This document shows, piece by piece, positions 47,320-57,116 of a stretch of DNA of 64,000 nucleotides. The notes beneath the pieces are model-generated. The model had not been told where the DNA came from. It did not search any database and saw only the letters and a list, made by a program, of their open reading frames with translations. The number at the start of each line of letters is the position of its first letter. The stretch's first letter is position 1. Source of the DNA: Vibrio sp. DW001 (GTDB taxonomy: Bacteria; Pseudomonadota; Gammaproteobacteria; Enterobacterales; Vibrionaceae); assembly GCF_029016285.1 (NCBI RefSeq), contig NZ_CP091975.1, positions 496,001 through 560,000 of the forward strand. Direction: 5' to 3'. A program made the position numbers and the translations under genes.

Positions 47320-48603
47320 TTAAGCGAGTTTTGCAAAACAGCGGTCTGCTGCTGCGAGCGTTGCTTTAATCTCTTTTTCACCGTGAGCAAGTGAAGTAAA
47401 GCTCGCTTCAAAAGCGGAAGGTGCAAGGTAAATACCTTCTTCTAACATTAAGTGGAAGAAAGCTTTAAAACGTTCAACATCGCATTTCACGACCTCTTCA
47501 TAGCAGGTTACTTTCTCTTGATCTGTGAAGAAGAAGCCAAACATGCCGCCAACCTGAGAAACAAACAGTGGGATATGGTTTTTATCAGCCAGAGCTTTAA
47601 AACCGTCCGCAAGTTGTTTGGTTTTTTCAGCCAGCGCTGCCTCGTTACCTTCTGCTGTTAGTGTTTTTAAACAAGCGAGACCCGCTGCCATTGCGATAGG
47701 GTTGCCTGATAGAGTACCCGCTTGATAAACAGGTCCAGTCGGCGCAATGTGTTGCATCACATCTTTACGGCCGCCAAATGCGCCTACTGGCATACCACCA
47801 CCAATAACTTTACCCAAACACGTTAGATCTGGTTTGATGTTGTAATAAGCTTGTGCACAACCTTGAGCCACACGGAAACCCGTCATCACTTCATCAAAAA
47901 TGAGCAGGGCACCTTCTTTATCACATATTTCGCGTAGACCTTCGTGGAAACCCTCTATCGGCGGAATGCAGTTCATGTTGCCAGCAACGGGTTCTACGAT
48001 GATACAGGCTATCTCGCCTTTATTGGCATCAAATAGCGCCTGTACAGATGCTACGCTATTGAATGTCGCCGTTAATGTATATTTCGCAAAGTCGGCAGGT
48101 ACGCCAGGAGAGCTAGGCTGACCCAAGGTAAGGGCACCCGATCCAGCTTTAACCAACAAGCTGTCTGCGTGGCCGTGATAACAACCCTCAAATTTGACAA
48201 TTTTATCTCGGCCAGTGAAACCACGAGCTAAACGTATTGCACTCATCGTCGCTTCTGTACCAGAGTTCACCATACGAAGTTGTTCCATAGAAGGCACTAT
48301 TTTTGAAACGAGTTCAGCCATCTCAACTTCTACTTCGGTCGGTGCACCAAAGCTTAGGCCTCTGTGAGCGGCTTCGATAACTGCGTTGCGAATTGCCGGG
48401 TGGTTATGACCAAGAATCATAGGGCCCCAAGAACCGACATAATCGATATAAGATTTACCATCTGCATCAAATATCAAAGGGCCATCCGCTTTTTCTACAA
48501 ATATTGGTGAGCCACCCACACCGTTGAATGCTCGAACGGGAGAGTTCACACCGCCAGGAATGGTTTTTTGCGCCTTTTGATAGAGTTCTGCTGATTTGGT
48601 CAT
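47320..48603 (-). CDS. hemL: glutamate-1-semialdehyde 2,1-aminomutase
   Basis: A 427-residue PLP enzyme forming 5-aminolevulinate for haem synthesis. The PLP-lysine motif is [18 protein letters not shown], and the N-terminal [12 protein letters not shown] is typical. I used ATG 48603 (GAGG nine bases upstream), giving [12 protein letters not shown]; the frame extends five codons further without support. It is divergent from erpA. Confidence 0.96.
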   Translation of the reverse strand: MTKSAELYQKAQKTIPGGVNSPVRAFNGVGGSPIFVEKADGPLIFDADGKSYIDYVGSWGPMILGHNHPAIRNAVIEAAHRGLSFGAPTEVEVEMAELVSKIVPSMEQLRMVNSGTEATMSAIRLARGFTGRDKIVKFEGCYHGHADSLLVKAGSGALTLGQPSSPGVPADFAKYTLTATFNSVASVQALFDANKGEIACIIVEPVAGNMNCIPPIEGFHEGLREICDKEGALLIFDEVMTGFRVAQGCAQAYYNIKPDLTCLGKVIGGGMPVGAFGGRKDVMQHIAPTGPVYQAGTLSGNPIAMAAGLACLKTLTAEGNEAALAEKTKQLADGFKALADKNHIPLFVSQVGGMFGFFFTDQEKVTCYEEVVKCDVERFKAFFHLMLEEGIYLAPSAFEASFTSLAHGEKEIKATLAAADRCFAKLA

Positions 48604-48873
48604 CAATATTTTCCTCATTGTTCTGACTTGAAGTGATAGCTTGGTATTGTAACGAACTTGCGCAAGATAGGTTTAGAAAATTGACGTAAATAATTAAAAT
48701 AGTGATTTGATGCAGTAACAAAAGATCGAGCAAGGTTTGTAATGAAGCATAACAATACTTGAATGATTTAGTCAGGTATTAGATAATCAGCAGATATTGA
48801 AAAATCTAATATTGACTCGTATAAGATATAGAATAAATTAAGAGTTGATATGACACGAAAGAGAGAGGTCATC

Positions 48874-49215
48874 GTGAGCGAACTAAATGTACCATTGTCT
48901 TTTTCTGATGCGGCAGCAATTAGAGTAAAAACGCTGATCGAAGAAGAAGAAAATTCAGAATTAAAATTGCGTGTATACATTACTGGTGGTGGCTGTAGCG
49001 GTTTCCAGTACGGATTTACGTTCGATGAGAAAGTAAATGATGGTGACACGACTATTGTTAATAGTGGTGTCACACTTGTCGTGGATCCTATGAGCTTACA
49101 ATACTTGATCGGTGGTATTGTGGATTATACAGAAGGCCTTGAAGGGGCACGCTTTTTTGTCAATAACCCAAATGCAACGACTACCTGTGGTTGTGGAGCA
49201 TCTTTCAGCGTCTAG
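48874..49215 (+). CDS. erpA: iron-sulfur cluster insertion protein ErpA
   Basis: A 113-residue A-type Fe-S carrier that hands clusters to IspG/IspH and other targets. The three ligand cysteines are present: [11 protein letters not shown] and the C-terminal TTCGCGASF. The start is GTG 48874 after GAGAGAGG, giving [15 protein letters not shown] as in relatives; the frame is open eight codons further upstream. Confidence 0.95.
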   Translation: MSELNVPLSFSDAAAIRVKTLIEEEENSELKLRVYITGGGCSGFQYGFTFDEKVNDGDTTIVNSGVTLVVDPMSLQYLIGGIVDYTEGLEGARFFVNNPNATTTCGCGASFSV

Positions 49216-49272
49216 ATCTGTTACACAGTTTTCACTGTAGAAAGTGTTATAGTTTGTCATCAAATTACTATC

Positions 49273-49307
49273 AAAGCCTTATGTTTGAAACTCTTACGTA
49301 AGGCTTT
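49273..49307 (+). terminator. possible erpA terminator
   Basis: AAAGCCTTA and TAAGGCTTT arms around a 16-base loop, 60 bases after erpA. The following T-run is interrupted (GCTGATTTTTG). Confidence 0.5.
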
Positions 49308-49397
49308 GCTGATTTTTGCCTACCCAAGTGACTGAACGCACGAAAACTATTATTTAGCGGTCACTTTTTATTTGTGGTAACTAAAAGGAACTCTGTT

Positions 49398-50501
49398 ATG
49401 GCAATCCGCCACGTCGGTCGCTTTTTTTCACAACGCCCCTGGCTTATCTCATTCATACTTCTTATTGGCCTATCGCTTTGGTTAGGCTTAGGGATGCTGC
49501 AAGCCGAGGAGAATGCGAATCAAAATAATTCGGCTGAAAAACCGAAAGCATTATTAGCAAAGGTTCAGTATCAAACGTTTGAAGCTGTGTTAACGGCAAA
49601 GAATATCAACCTTTACGGCAGAACGGCACCGGATAGACAAGCAAAATTAGGGGCAGAAGTCGCCGGACGCGTGGTTACGTTGATGGTCAGGAAGGGTGAT
49701 GAGGTTAAAAAAGGTCAGGCGATCGGTCAGATAGATAAAGCGGATCTAGAGATTCAGCTTGAACGAGCAAGAGCGAATCTGTCGGTTAAGGAAAAAGAGT
49801 TTAAAGCATCCAAGTCCTTAAAGAGTAAAGGATTGCAGGGAGAAGTTGCCTATAGCACAGCGCAAGCTAACCTTGTTGAGGCGAGAGCGTTAGTTAAAAA
49901 AGCTCAGCTTAACCTCCGCAATACTCTAATCAGAGCACCATTTGACGGCATTGTGGATACCTTAAATATCGAACTGGGTGATTTTGTCAGTGTTGGAGAC
50001 CCTGTTGCAACCGTCATTGACCTCAACGTATTGGTTATAGAAGCTGACGTCAGTGAGCGCCATGTACAAAGTCTTAAAGTAAATCAAAAATCAAAAATAA
50101 AACTGATTGGTGGGGAACAAATAGAAGGCAGACTCAGATACATTTCTAGAGTCTCTTCAACCTCGACCAATACCTTCCCCATTGAGATTGAAATTCCGAA
50201 TCCAGAGCAAAAAATTCCTGCTGGTGTCAGCGCAGAAGTTGAATTAGATCTAGAGATGAAGAAGGCGATTAAGGTTTCTCCGGCCATGCTAGCGCTTGAT
50301 GAAAGTGGAAATCTGGGTGTGAAAACACTCAAAGATGATGTGGTTCATTTTGTTCCGATTCAACTTGTAAGAGCTGAGCAAGATGGCGTATGGCTAACGG
50401 GGTTGGGCTTTAGTGCTGATATCATTACCGTAGGGCAAGGTTTTGCACGGGATGGTGATACGGTTATCGCAATAAAACACGATCCAGTAAACAAAAAATA
50501 G
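49398..50501 (+). CDS. RND efflux periplasmic adaptor
   Basis: A 367-residue membrane fusion protein. N-terminal anchor helix (WLISFILLIGLSLWLGLGML), then a lipoyl half (AGRVVTLMVRKGDEVKKGQAIGQI), a short coiled-coil hairpin (about 110-165), the second lipoyl half (IRAPFDGIVDTLNIELGDFV) and beta-barrel domains. ATG 49398 follows AAAAGGAA. It lies 13 bases before the RND pump gene. No outer-membrane component is encoded here, so TolC is the presumed partner. Confidence 0.92.
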   Translation: MAIRHVGRFFSQRPWLISFILLIGLSLWLGLGMLQAEENANQNNSAEKPKALLAKVQYQTFEAVLTAKNINLYGRTAPDRQAKLGAEVAGRVVTLMVRKGDEVKKGQAIGQIDKADLEIQLERARANLSVKEKEFKASKSLKSKGLQGEVAYSTAQANLVEARALVKKAQLNLRNTLIRAPFDGIVDTLNIELGDFVSVGDPVATVIDLNVLVIEADVSERHVQSLKVNQKSKIKLIGGEQIEGRLRYISRVSSTSTNTFPIEIEIPNPEQKIPAGVSAEVELDLEMKKAIKVSPAMLALDESGNLGVKTLKDDVVHFVPIQLVRAEQDGVWLTGLGFSADIITVGQGFARDGDTVIAIKHDPVNKK

Positions 50502-50514
50502 AGCGGAGATAATT

Positions 50515-53500
50515 ATGTTTGCGATTATAGACGCGGCTTTATCCCGTTCTAGGACGATGCTGACGCTACTGATACTGATACTAGTAGCAGGGGCAATAAC
50601 GTATATCAAAATTCCAAAAGAATCGAGCCCTGATATAACTATTCCCATTATTTATGTTGGTGTGAGCCACGAAGGTATTTCGCCAGATGATGCGGAAAGA
50701 CTATTGGTTCGTCCAATAGAACAAGAACTGCGTTCTATTGAAGGCGTAAAAGAGATGAGCGCAACGGCTTCAGAGGGCTATGCCTCTGTTACGTTGGAGT
50801 TTAATGTTGGTATCGATCTTGACAAAGCGATGGCTGATGTCCGCGATGCCGTTGATCAGGCAAAACCTAAACTTCCTGCCGATAGTGATGAACCGACGGT
50901 CAATGAAGTCACCCTTGCTTCATTTCAACCTGTGTTGTCCGTTGTTCTGTATGGTTCTGTACCTGAAAGAACTATCGTACAGATTGCCCGAGCGTTAGGC
51001 GACAAGCTAGAAAGCTATAAACAAGTTCTGGAAGTCGATATCGCTGGTGACAGAGAAGACATTGTCGAGATTGTTGTCGACCCCCTATTAATGGAGAGTT
51101 ACAACCTAGACCAAGGTGATATCTATAACCTAATTGCATTGAATAACCGAGTAGTCGCAGCGGGCTTTGTTGATACAGGCTACGGTCGGTTTTCTGTCAA
51201 GGTACCGTCTGTTTTTGAGTCATTGAAAGATGTATTGGAGATGCCAGTAAAGGTAGATGGTAGGCAAGTTATTACCTTTGGTGATATTGCGACAGTAAGA
51301 CGTTCATTTAGAGATCCTGAGAGCTATGCTCGTTTAAATGGGGAATCCGCCGTCGTTTTGGATGTTAAGAAGCGTGCAGGTGAAAACATTATCGAAACGG
51401 TTGATCTGGTCAAGCAAATAATTGTCGTCGCGCAACAGAGAGATGACTGGCCAGATAATTTAATGGTTGAATACACGTGGGACGAGTCAGAAGACGTCAA
51501 GCTTATGCTGAGCGATCTGCAAAACAACATCCTTTCTGCCATTATTCTCGTTGTCATCGTAATTATCGCTATTCTAGGTGTCCGCACTGCATTCTTGGTT
51601 GGTGTATCTATACCTGGATCGTTCCTTACTGGGCTATTGGCATTGGCGGTGTTTGGTTTAACCATCAATATTATCGTTCTTTTTGCGTTGATTATGGCGG
51701 TAGGGATGCTGGTTGATGGCGCCATTGTCGTGACGGAGTTTGCAGATAGACGGATGCACGAAGGTATGCCTCGTCGTGAAGCCTATAGAGACGCCGCCAA
51801 ACGAATGGCCTGGCCTATTACCGCCTCGACGGCAACAACCTTAGCCGCGTTTGCTCCACTATTATTCTGGCCTGATACCACAGGTGAGTTTATGAAGTAT
51901 CTGCCGATAACGCTAATAGCAACCTTATCGGCTTCTCTCATAATGGCGTTGCTCTTCGTCCCTGTGCTTGGCAGTTTAGTCGGTAAAGAACAATACATTA
52001 AGCCAGAATTCAGACAAGAATTGGTTGCGTTACACAACGGTGATTTTACTAAAGCCACTGGATTTACTAAGTTTTATTATAAAACGCTCGCGATTGCGGT
52101 TAATCATCCATGGAAGATACTGTTTAGTGCCATTTTACTCGCTATTGGTATTGGCTTTACCTATTCCAAGGCGGGGCTGGGAGCCGAGTTCTTCCCTGAA
52201 GTTGATCCCCCATCCTTTACTATGAAGGTTCGATCTTATGGTGATCTGTCGATCAATGAGAAAGACAAGATTATGCGAGAGATTGAATCTGAAGTTCTTG
52301 GTGGCGCAGAATTTGAGAGTATTTATACCAAAACGGGTGGCGATGATTCTATTGGCCAAATCCAGATTACCCCTATTGATTGGCAATTAAGAAGGCCAGT
52401 TAAAGAGATCATCGAAGAACTGCAAGAACGTACCTCACACATTGCTGGTGTTGAGATTGAATTTAAAAAACCAGAAGCAGGTCCACCAAGTGAACACGAT
52501 TTGGTCATTCAATTGTCCTCACGTCATTACGACAAACTGGATGACGCCGCATTAATGGTAAGACACTGGGCAGACACTTATCCGGCATTTACTAACCTTA
52601 GCGACACCTCAGCAAAACCGGGTATTGATTGGCAAATAGACATTAAACGAGACGATGCGGGACGATTTGGTGCTGACGCCACCTTGGTTGGTAATACGGT
52701 TCAGTTTGTGACGAATGGGCTTAAAATTGGCGATTATTTACCAGATGATGCTAACGAAGAGGTTGATATTCTGGTTCGTTTCCCTCAAGAGCAAAGAGAC
52801 ATTGGAAGGTTTGATCAATTAAGGGTTAAGACGCCCGCAGGTTTAATTCCGATGACTAATTTTGCAGAAATAAGGCCTCAGCACAAGCAAGACACCATTC
52901 AGCGTATCGACGGCCAACGTATTCTTGACGTAAAAGCGGATATGAAAGAAGGATTTAATCTCGCGTTAGAACTGCCTAAAATTGATGCACAACTAAAAGC
53001 ACTAGGGTTGGATGATGTTGAGTTCAAGTTACGTGGTCAAAATGAAGATCAGGAAAAATCGTCTGAGTTTTTGATGTACGCGTTTGTTGTGGCATTAGCC
53101 GCAATGGCTTTGATACTGATTACTCAATTCAACAGTTTCTATCAAGCCTTCCTCATTTTGAGTGCGGTGCTCTTCTCTACGGTGGGGGTGTTTGCTGGGT
53201 TACTGATATTTCAAAAACCATTTGGTATTGTAATGTCCGGTATTGGGGTTATTTCATTAGCAGGTATTGTCGTGAATAATAATATTGTTCTTATCGATAC
53301 CTTTAATCAGCTTGTGGAGCGAGGGCTGGCTCGCAAAGAAGCGATATTAAGAACCGGTGTACAGCGCCTTCGTCCGGTAATGCTTACTACGGTGACCACA
53401 ATACTTGGTTTGATGCCGATGGTACTGGAGATGAACATTGATATTATCAATCAAAAAGTTGAGTTTGGTGCGCCTAGTACGCAATGGTGGTCTCAGTTAG

Positions 53501-53607
53501 CGACGGCTGTCGCAGGGGGATTGGCGTTCGCTACGGTTCTAACTTTGGTACTAACACCTTGCTTGTTGATGCTTGGTAAAGGTAGAAAAACGAAAAATCA
53601 AACCTAG
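50515..53607 (+). CDS. RND efflux transporter
   Basis: A 1030-residue inner-membrane pump with the twelve-helix, two-large-loop RND plan. In helix 4 the proton-relay segment reads MAVGMLVDGAIVVTEFADRR: one Asp is present, but the adjacent second Asp of AcrB-type pumps is Gly. Helix 10-11 reads GIVVNNNIVLIDTFNQLVERG. This places it outside the AcrB/HAE1 core group, in a branch common in vibrios; substrates are unknown. In operon with the adaptor; a terminator follows. Confidence 0.92.
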   Translation: MFAIIDAALSRSRTMLTLLILILVAGAITYIKIPKESSPDITIPIIYVGVSHEGISPDDAERLLVRPIEQELRSIEGVKEMSATASEGYASVTLEFNVGIDLDKAMADVRDAVDQAKPKLPADSDEPTVNEVTLASFQPVLSVVLYGSVPERTIVQIARALGDKLESYKQVLEVDIAGDREDIVEIVVDPLLMESYNLDQGDIYNLIALNNRVVAAGFVDTGYGRFSVKVPSVFESLKDVLEMPVKVDGRQVITFGDIATVRRSFRDPESYARLNGESAVVLDVKKRAGENIIETVDLVKQIIVVAQQRDDWPDNLMVEYTWDESEDVKLMLSDLQNNILSAIILVVIVIIAILGVRTAFLVGVSIPGSFLTGLLALAVFGLTINIIVLFALIMAVGMLVDGAIVVTEFADRRMHEGMPRREAYRDAAKRMAWPITASTATTLAAFAPLLFWPDTTGEFMKYLPITLIATLSASLIMALLFVPVLGSLVGKEQYIKPEFRQELVALHNGDFTKATGFTKFYYKTLAIAVNHPWKILFSAILLAIGIGFTYSKAGLGAEFFPEVDPPSFTMKVRSYGDLSINEKDKIMREIESEVLGGAEFESIYTKTGGDDSIGQIQITPIDWQLRRPVKEIIEELQERTSHIAGVEIEFKKPEAGPPSEHDLVIQLSSRHYDKLDDAALMVRHWADTYPAFTNLSDTSAKPGIDWQIDIKRDDAGRFGADATLVGNTVQFVTNGLKIGDYLPDDANEEVDILVRFPQEQRDIGRFDQLRVKTPAGLIPMTNFAEIRPQHKQDTIQRIDGQRILDVKADMKEGFNLALELPKIDAQLKALGLDDVEFKLRGQNEDQEKSSEFLMYAFVVALAAMALILITQFNSFYQAFLILSAVLFSTVGVFAGLLIFQKPFGIVMSGIGVISLAGIVVNNNIVLIDTFNQLVERGLARKEAILRTGVQRLRPVMLTTVTTILGLMPMVLEMNIDIINQKVEFGAPSTQWWSQLATAVAGGLAFATVLTLVLTPCLLMLGKGRKTKNQT

Positions 53608-53636
53608 TATCGTTTTTCCTCTACTGATTAATACTG

Positions 53637-53663
53637 AAATCCCCACAAAAGTGGGGATTTTTA
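53637..53663 (+). terminator. RND operon terminator
   Basis: Perfect AAATCCCCAC-aaaa-GTGGGGATTT followed by TT. It is palindromic, so it may also serve the convergent M23 gene. Confidence 0.85.
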
Positions 53664-53678
53664 TAAGCGGTATACACT

Positions 53679-54689
53679 TTAGTTTACTTGAGTATCATCG
53701 CGTTCAGTGCTATTGGCTGTATCAACCGAATCATCTTTATAAGGATGATTGGTTAAATTAACCTGCAATCGAACCACATTATCGATGAGCTTCACGAGTG
53801 GAGCCCATTTAACGTGATTCTCTTTTTCAAATAGGGTGTCGAAGTTTTCCGGTGTCCATTCCATTAGGTATTGTGGATTTAATGAACGGCCTAAAAAGCG
53901 CACTTCATAATGCAGGTGGGGCCCAGTAGAGTTGCCCGAGTTACCACATGTAGCAATCGTTTCGCCTTTACTAATAAATTGGCCGCTTTTAACATTAAAT
54001 TTTTGTAGGTGAGCGTATGAACTCATAAATCCAAATGAATGTCTGACAATCAAAAAGTTGCCAAAGCCCTTCTTACTTGGTCGAACTGTTTCTACTACCC
54101 CATCCGCTGGGGCCAGGATCGGCTCGCCGCGATTACAAGTTAAATCGATTCCCGTATGGGTATGGCGCTTACCTGTAATTGGATTCAATCGGCGGCCATA
54201 GGAGGAAGAGATACGGTTATAGGCCATTGGTGTATCATTGGGGATCAACCGGAACATGGTTGCTCGTACGGCCGAATCTACTGCGGCCACATCGACTCTC
54301 TGTTCTAGATCCAAGGCATCTGGCTCTTCGTCACTTAATCCTAAAACAGATTCCACATCATAGATGCGCTTGCTTAATGTCACTAGCTGATTATTCTTTT
54401 CTGCGAGCTCTTGATTAAGCAAGTGATTGGAATTTTCGAGCTGAACAATTTGATTGGATTTATTCTGACTAAATTGTTCCGTTTGCTTGATCAGTCGCTC
54501 GGATTTCTCAATTTTGTCTGCTGCGAGTTTTGCTGCTTGAAGGCTATTACTGTGACTTTGTAGAGAAACACCCAATAATACAGGAGTGCCGATCAACAGT
54601 GATAATAAAGCCATAGTCGCTTTTTTACCGACAAAAAAAGTCTGTTCCCCACCAGAAGTAGGGATCGTAAATTTAATTTTATGGGACAT
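53679..54689 (-). CDS. M23 family murein endopeptidase
   Basis: A 336-residue membrane-anchored LytM-type protein. One helix (about residues 25-42) precedes a periplasmic coiled coil (about 50-115) and the peptidase domain (about 155-265). Zinc and catalytic residues lie in RHTHTGIDLTCNRG and TGPHLHYEVRF, and both are intact, so it should be active on cell-wall cross-links. It lies six bases downstream of the PilZ gene. Confidence 0.9.
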   Translation of the reverse strand: MSHKIKFTIPTSGGEQTFFVGKKATMALLSLLIGTPVLLGVSLQSHSNSLQAAKLAADKIEKSERLIKQTEQFSQNKSNQIVQLENSNHLLNQELAEKNNQLVTLSKRIYDVESVLGLSDEEPDALDLEQRVDVAAVDSAVRATMFRLIPNDTPMAYNRISSSYGRRLNPITGKRHTHTGIDLTCNRGEPILAPADGVVETVRPSKKGFGNFLIVRHSFGFMSSYAHLQKFNVKSGQFISKGETIATCGNSGNSTGPHLHYEVRFLGRSLNPQYLMEWTPENFDTLFEKENHVKWAPLVKLIDNVVRLQVNLTNHPYKDDSVDTANSTERDDTQVN

Positions 54690-54695
54690 AGTATT

Positions 54696-55064
54696 TTAGG
54701 AGTGAGCGCCTAAATCAGATAGTTGCTCAATATCTCGATGTAAAAGTTGTTCATCACCAACATTTAATTCAATTAAACGTTTGAGGTGGCTAATGCTATC
54801 AATATCAATATGTTCGATGCTGACGCGCGTATAGAGATCCGACACTTCAACCACATGTGCTTGAAGAGATACGGTGATATCGCTTTCAGGTAGACGGAAA
54901 AAAATATCTACTGGTTTGGTTGTTTCAATAGGTTCCACAATGGCATTTAACAGTAGCCCATGTAAGGAAAGATCCATTATCGAGCAACTTATTTTCAATT
55001 GCCCTTGGTGCAATTCAGCTGGTGCGTTGTAGACTATTCGAGAAAAACGTCGACGTTCGTCCAT
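54696..55064 (-). CDS. PilZ domain protein
   Basis: A 122-residue single PilZ domain that should bind cyclic di-GMP: RxxxR in ERRRFSRI near residue 4 and the DLSLHGLLL motif near residue 32 are present. It is co-directional with and six bases from the M23 peptidase gene, hinting at c-di-GMP input to cell-wall remodelling, although the two may simply be co-transcribed. Confidence 0.88.
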   Translation of the reverse strand: MDERRRFSRIVYNAPAELHQGQLKISCSIMDLSLHGLLLNAIVEPIETTKPVDIFFRLPESDITVSLQAHVVEVSDLYTRVSIEHIDIDSISHLKRLIELNVGDEQLLHRDIEQLSDLGAHS

Positions 55065-55182
55065 ACTCCCTCTCTTACAATAATATTAATAGCTCGACTA
55101 GGTTACCATTTTAATGAGCATAAATAAAAAAATCGCGTTCAAATTATGCTTACATGTTCAGTAACCGTATCGATAAATAAGG

Positions 55183-55208
55183 AAAAAAGCCGTTAAAATA
55201 ACGGCTTA
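55183..55208 (-). terminator. ettA terminator
   Basis: On the minus strand AAGCCGTTA-ttt-TAACGGCTT followed by TTTTCC, 25 bases after the ettA stop. Confidence 0.85.
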
Positions 55209-55232
55209 GTTTTCATTCAGTTCGAATGAGGT

Positions 55233-56900
55233 TTATTTAGTAATGCGTTTATATTTAACTCTATGAGGCTCTGCAGCTTGTGCCCCTAAAGTTTGTTTCA
55301 GCCATTCTGTGTATTCAGTATAGTTGCCTTCATAGAAATTGACCTGCCCTTCATCACGGTAGTCAAGAATATGAGTGGCTATACGGTCCAAGAACCAACG
55401 GTCATGCGAGATAACCATTGCGCAACCAGGGAACTCTAACAACGCTTCTTCTAATGCACGCAATGTCTCAACATCTAAGTCATTGGTTGGTTCATCGAGT
55501 AATAAAACATTACCGCCAGTTTTAAGCAGTTTTGCCAAGTGCACGCGATTTCGTTCACCACCAGAGAGTTCACCAATGATTTTTTGTTGGTCAATGCCTC
55601 TAAAATTAAAACGAGAACAGTAAGCGCGAGCAGGGATCTCAAAATTATTGATTTTGACAATATCAGCGCCTTCCGAGATCTCTTGGAATACGGTTTTCTT
55701 GTCATCCATGCTGTCACGGAACTGATCAACGGAAGCAAGATGAACGGTATCACCTAATTCAATGGTTCCTGAATCTGGTTGCTCTGTGCCACTCAGCATT
55801 TTAAATAACGTTGATTTACCGGCACCGTTAGCACCGATAATACCGACAATCGCGCCTTTAGGCATGCTGAAGGAGAGGTTATCAATTAATACTCTGTCAC
55901 CGAACGATTTGGTCAGATTTTTTACTTCAACAACTTTGTCACCTAATCGTTCACCTGGTGGGATGAATAGCTCGTTGGTTTCATTACGTTTTTGGTGCTC
56001 GGTATTATTCAGTTCTTCAAAACGAGCCATACGAGCTTTTGATTTTGCTTGTCGGCCTTTTGGATTTTGACGAACCCATTCAAGTTCTTTTTCAATGGTT
56101 TTCTGACGAGCGTTCTCTTGTGAGGATTCTTGCTTTAAACGTTCATCTTTTTGTTCTAACCAAGAGGTATAGTTGCCTTCCCACGGGATACCTTCACCTC
56201 GATCGAGCTCTAAGATCCAGCCAGCAGCATTATCTAAGAAATAACGGTCATGGGTAATCGCAACGACGGTGCCGGCATAGTCGACTAAGAAGCGTTCCAA
56301 CCAACCTACTGATTCGGCATCTAAGTGGTTGGTTGGCTCATCAAGTAGCAACATGTCTGGTTTTTCTAATAGCAAGCGACAGATGGCTACACGGCGCCTT
56401 TCACCACCAGAAAGGAATTCAACTTTAGCATCCCATTCAGGCAGACGGAGTGCGTCAGCTGCTCGTTCTAATGAATTCTCAAGGTTATGACCGTCTTTTG
56501 TCTGAATAAGGTCTTCGAGTTCACCTTGTTCTTTTGCTAGCGCGTCAAAATCAGCATCTGGTTCCGCGTAAGCGGCGTAAACAGCATCGAGCCGTTTTAG
56601 TGCACCAGCAACATCCGAAACAGCTTCTTCAATAATTTCACGTACTGTTTTCGTTTCATCAAGTTTGGGTTCTTGAGGAAGATAACCAACGTTTAAACCT
56701 GGTTGAGGACGCGCTTCACCATCAATGTCAGTATCAAGACCAGCCATGATTCGAAGTAGGGTGGATTTACCAGAGCCGTTAAGACCTAAAACCCCGATTT
56801 TCGCACCAGGAAAAAAGCTAAGAGAAATGTCTTTTAATATTTTACGCTTAGGTGGTACAACTTTACTCACCCGCGACATGGTATAAACGTATTCAGCCAT
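55233..56900 (-). CDS. ettA: energy-dependent translational throttle protein EttA
   Basis: A 555-residue ABC-F ATPase that binds the ribosomal E-site and gates the first elongation step according to ADP/ATP ratio. Two ABC domains: Walker A GLNGSGKSTLL and GANGAGKSTLF, signatures LSGGERRRVAICR and LSGGERNRVHLAK, with the linker helices in between (about 240-325). Length equals E. coli EttA. It is divergent from slt. Confidence 0.97.
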   Translation of the reverse strand: MAEYVYTMSRVSKVVPPKRKILKDISLSFFPGAKIGVLGLNGSGKSTLLRIMAGLDTDIDGEARPQPGLNVGYLPQEPKLDETKTVREIIEEAVSDVAGALKRLDAVYAAYAEPDADFDALAKEQGELEDLIQTKDGHNLENSLERAADALRLPEWDAKVEFLSGGERRRVAICRLLLEKPDMLLLDEPTNHLDAESVGWLERFLVDYAGTVVAITHDRYFLDNAAGWILELDRGEGIPWEGNYTSWLEQKDERLKQESSQENARQKTIEKELEWVRQNPKGRQAKSKARMARFEELNNTEHQKRNETNELFIPPGERLGDKVVEVKNLTKSFGDRVLIDNLSFSMPKGAIVGIIGANGAGKSTLFKMLSGTEQPDSGTIELGDTVHLASVDQFRDSMDDKKTVFQEISEGADIVKINNFEIPARAYCSRFNFRGIDQQKIIGELSGGERNRVHLAKLLKTGGNVLLLDEPTNDLDVETLRALEEALLEFPGCAMVISHDRWFLDRIATHILDYRDEGQVNFYEGNYTEYTEWLKQTLGAQAAEPHRVKYKRITK

Positions 56901-57116
56901 TGCCGATAGTTCCTACTGTTTCAGAAAATTAGCAAATATTTTAACTTAAATTGCCACTCCTGAGAATGAAAGATAATTTAACAAATAAAAGCTTGCGTAA
57001 AGGAACGATCATTTTCTAACATAAGAGTTACAGCTTATTAACTTTAGTAAGTGAGAAGGCGTGCCATAGTGGTTATATATGATATGGACTTCATTTTATA
57101 GGGATGTACAAAATAG

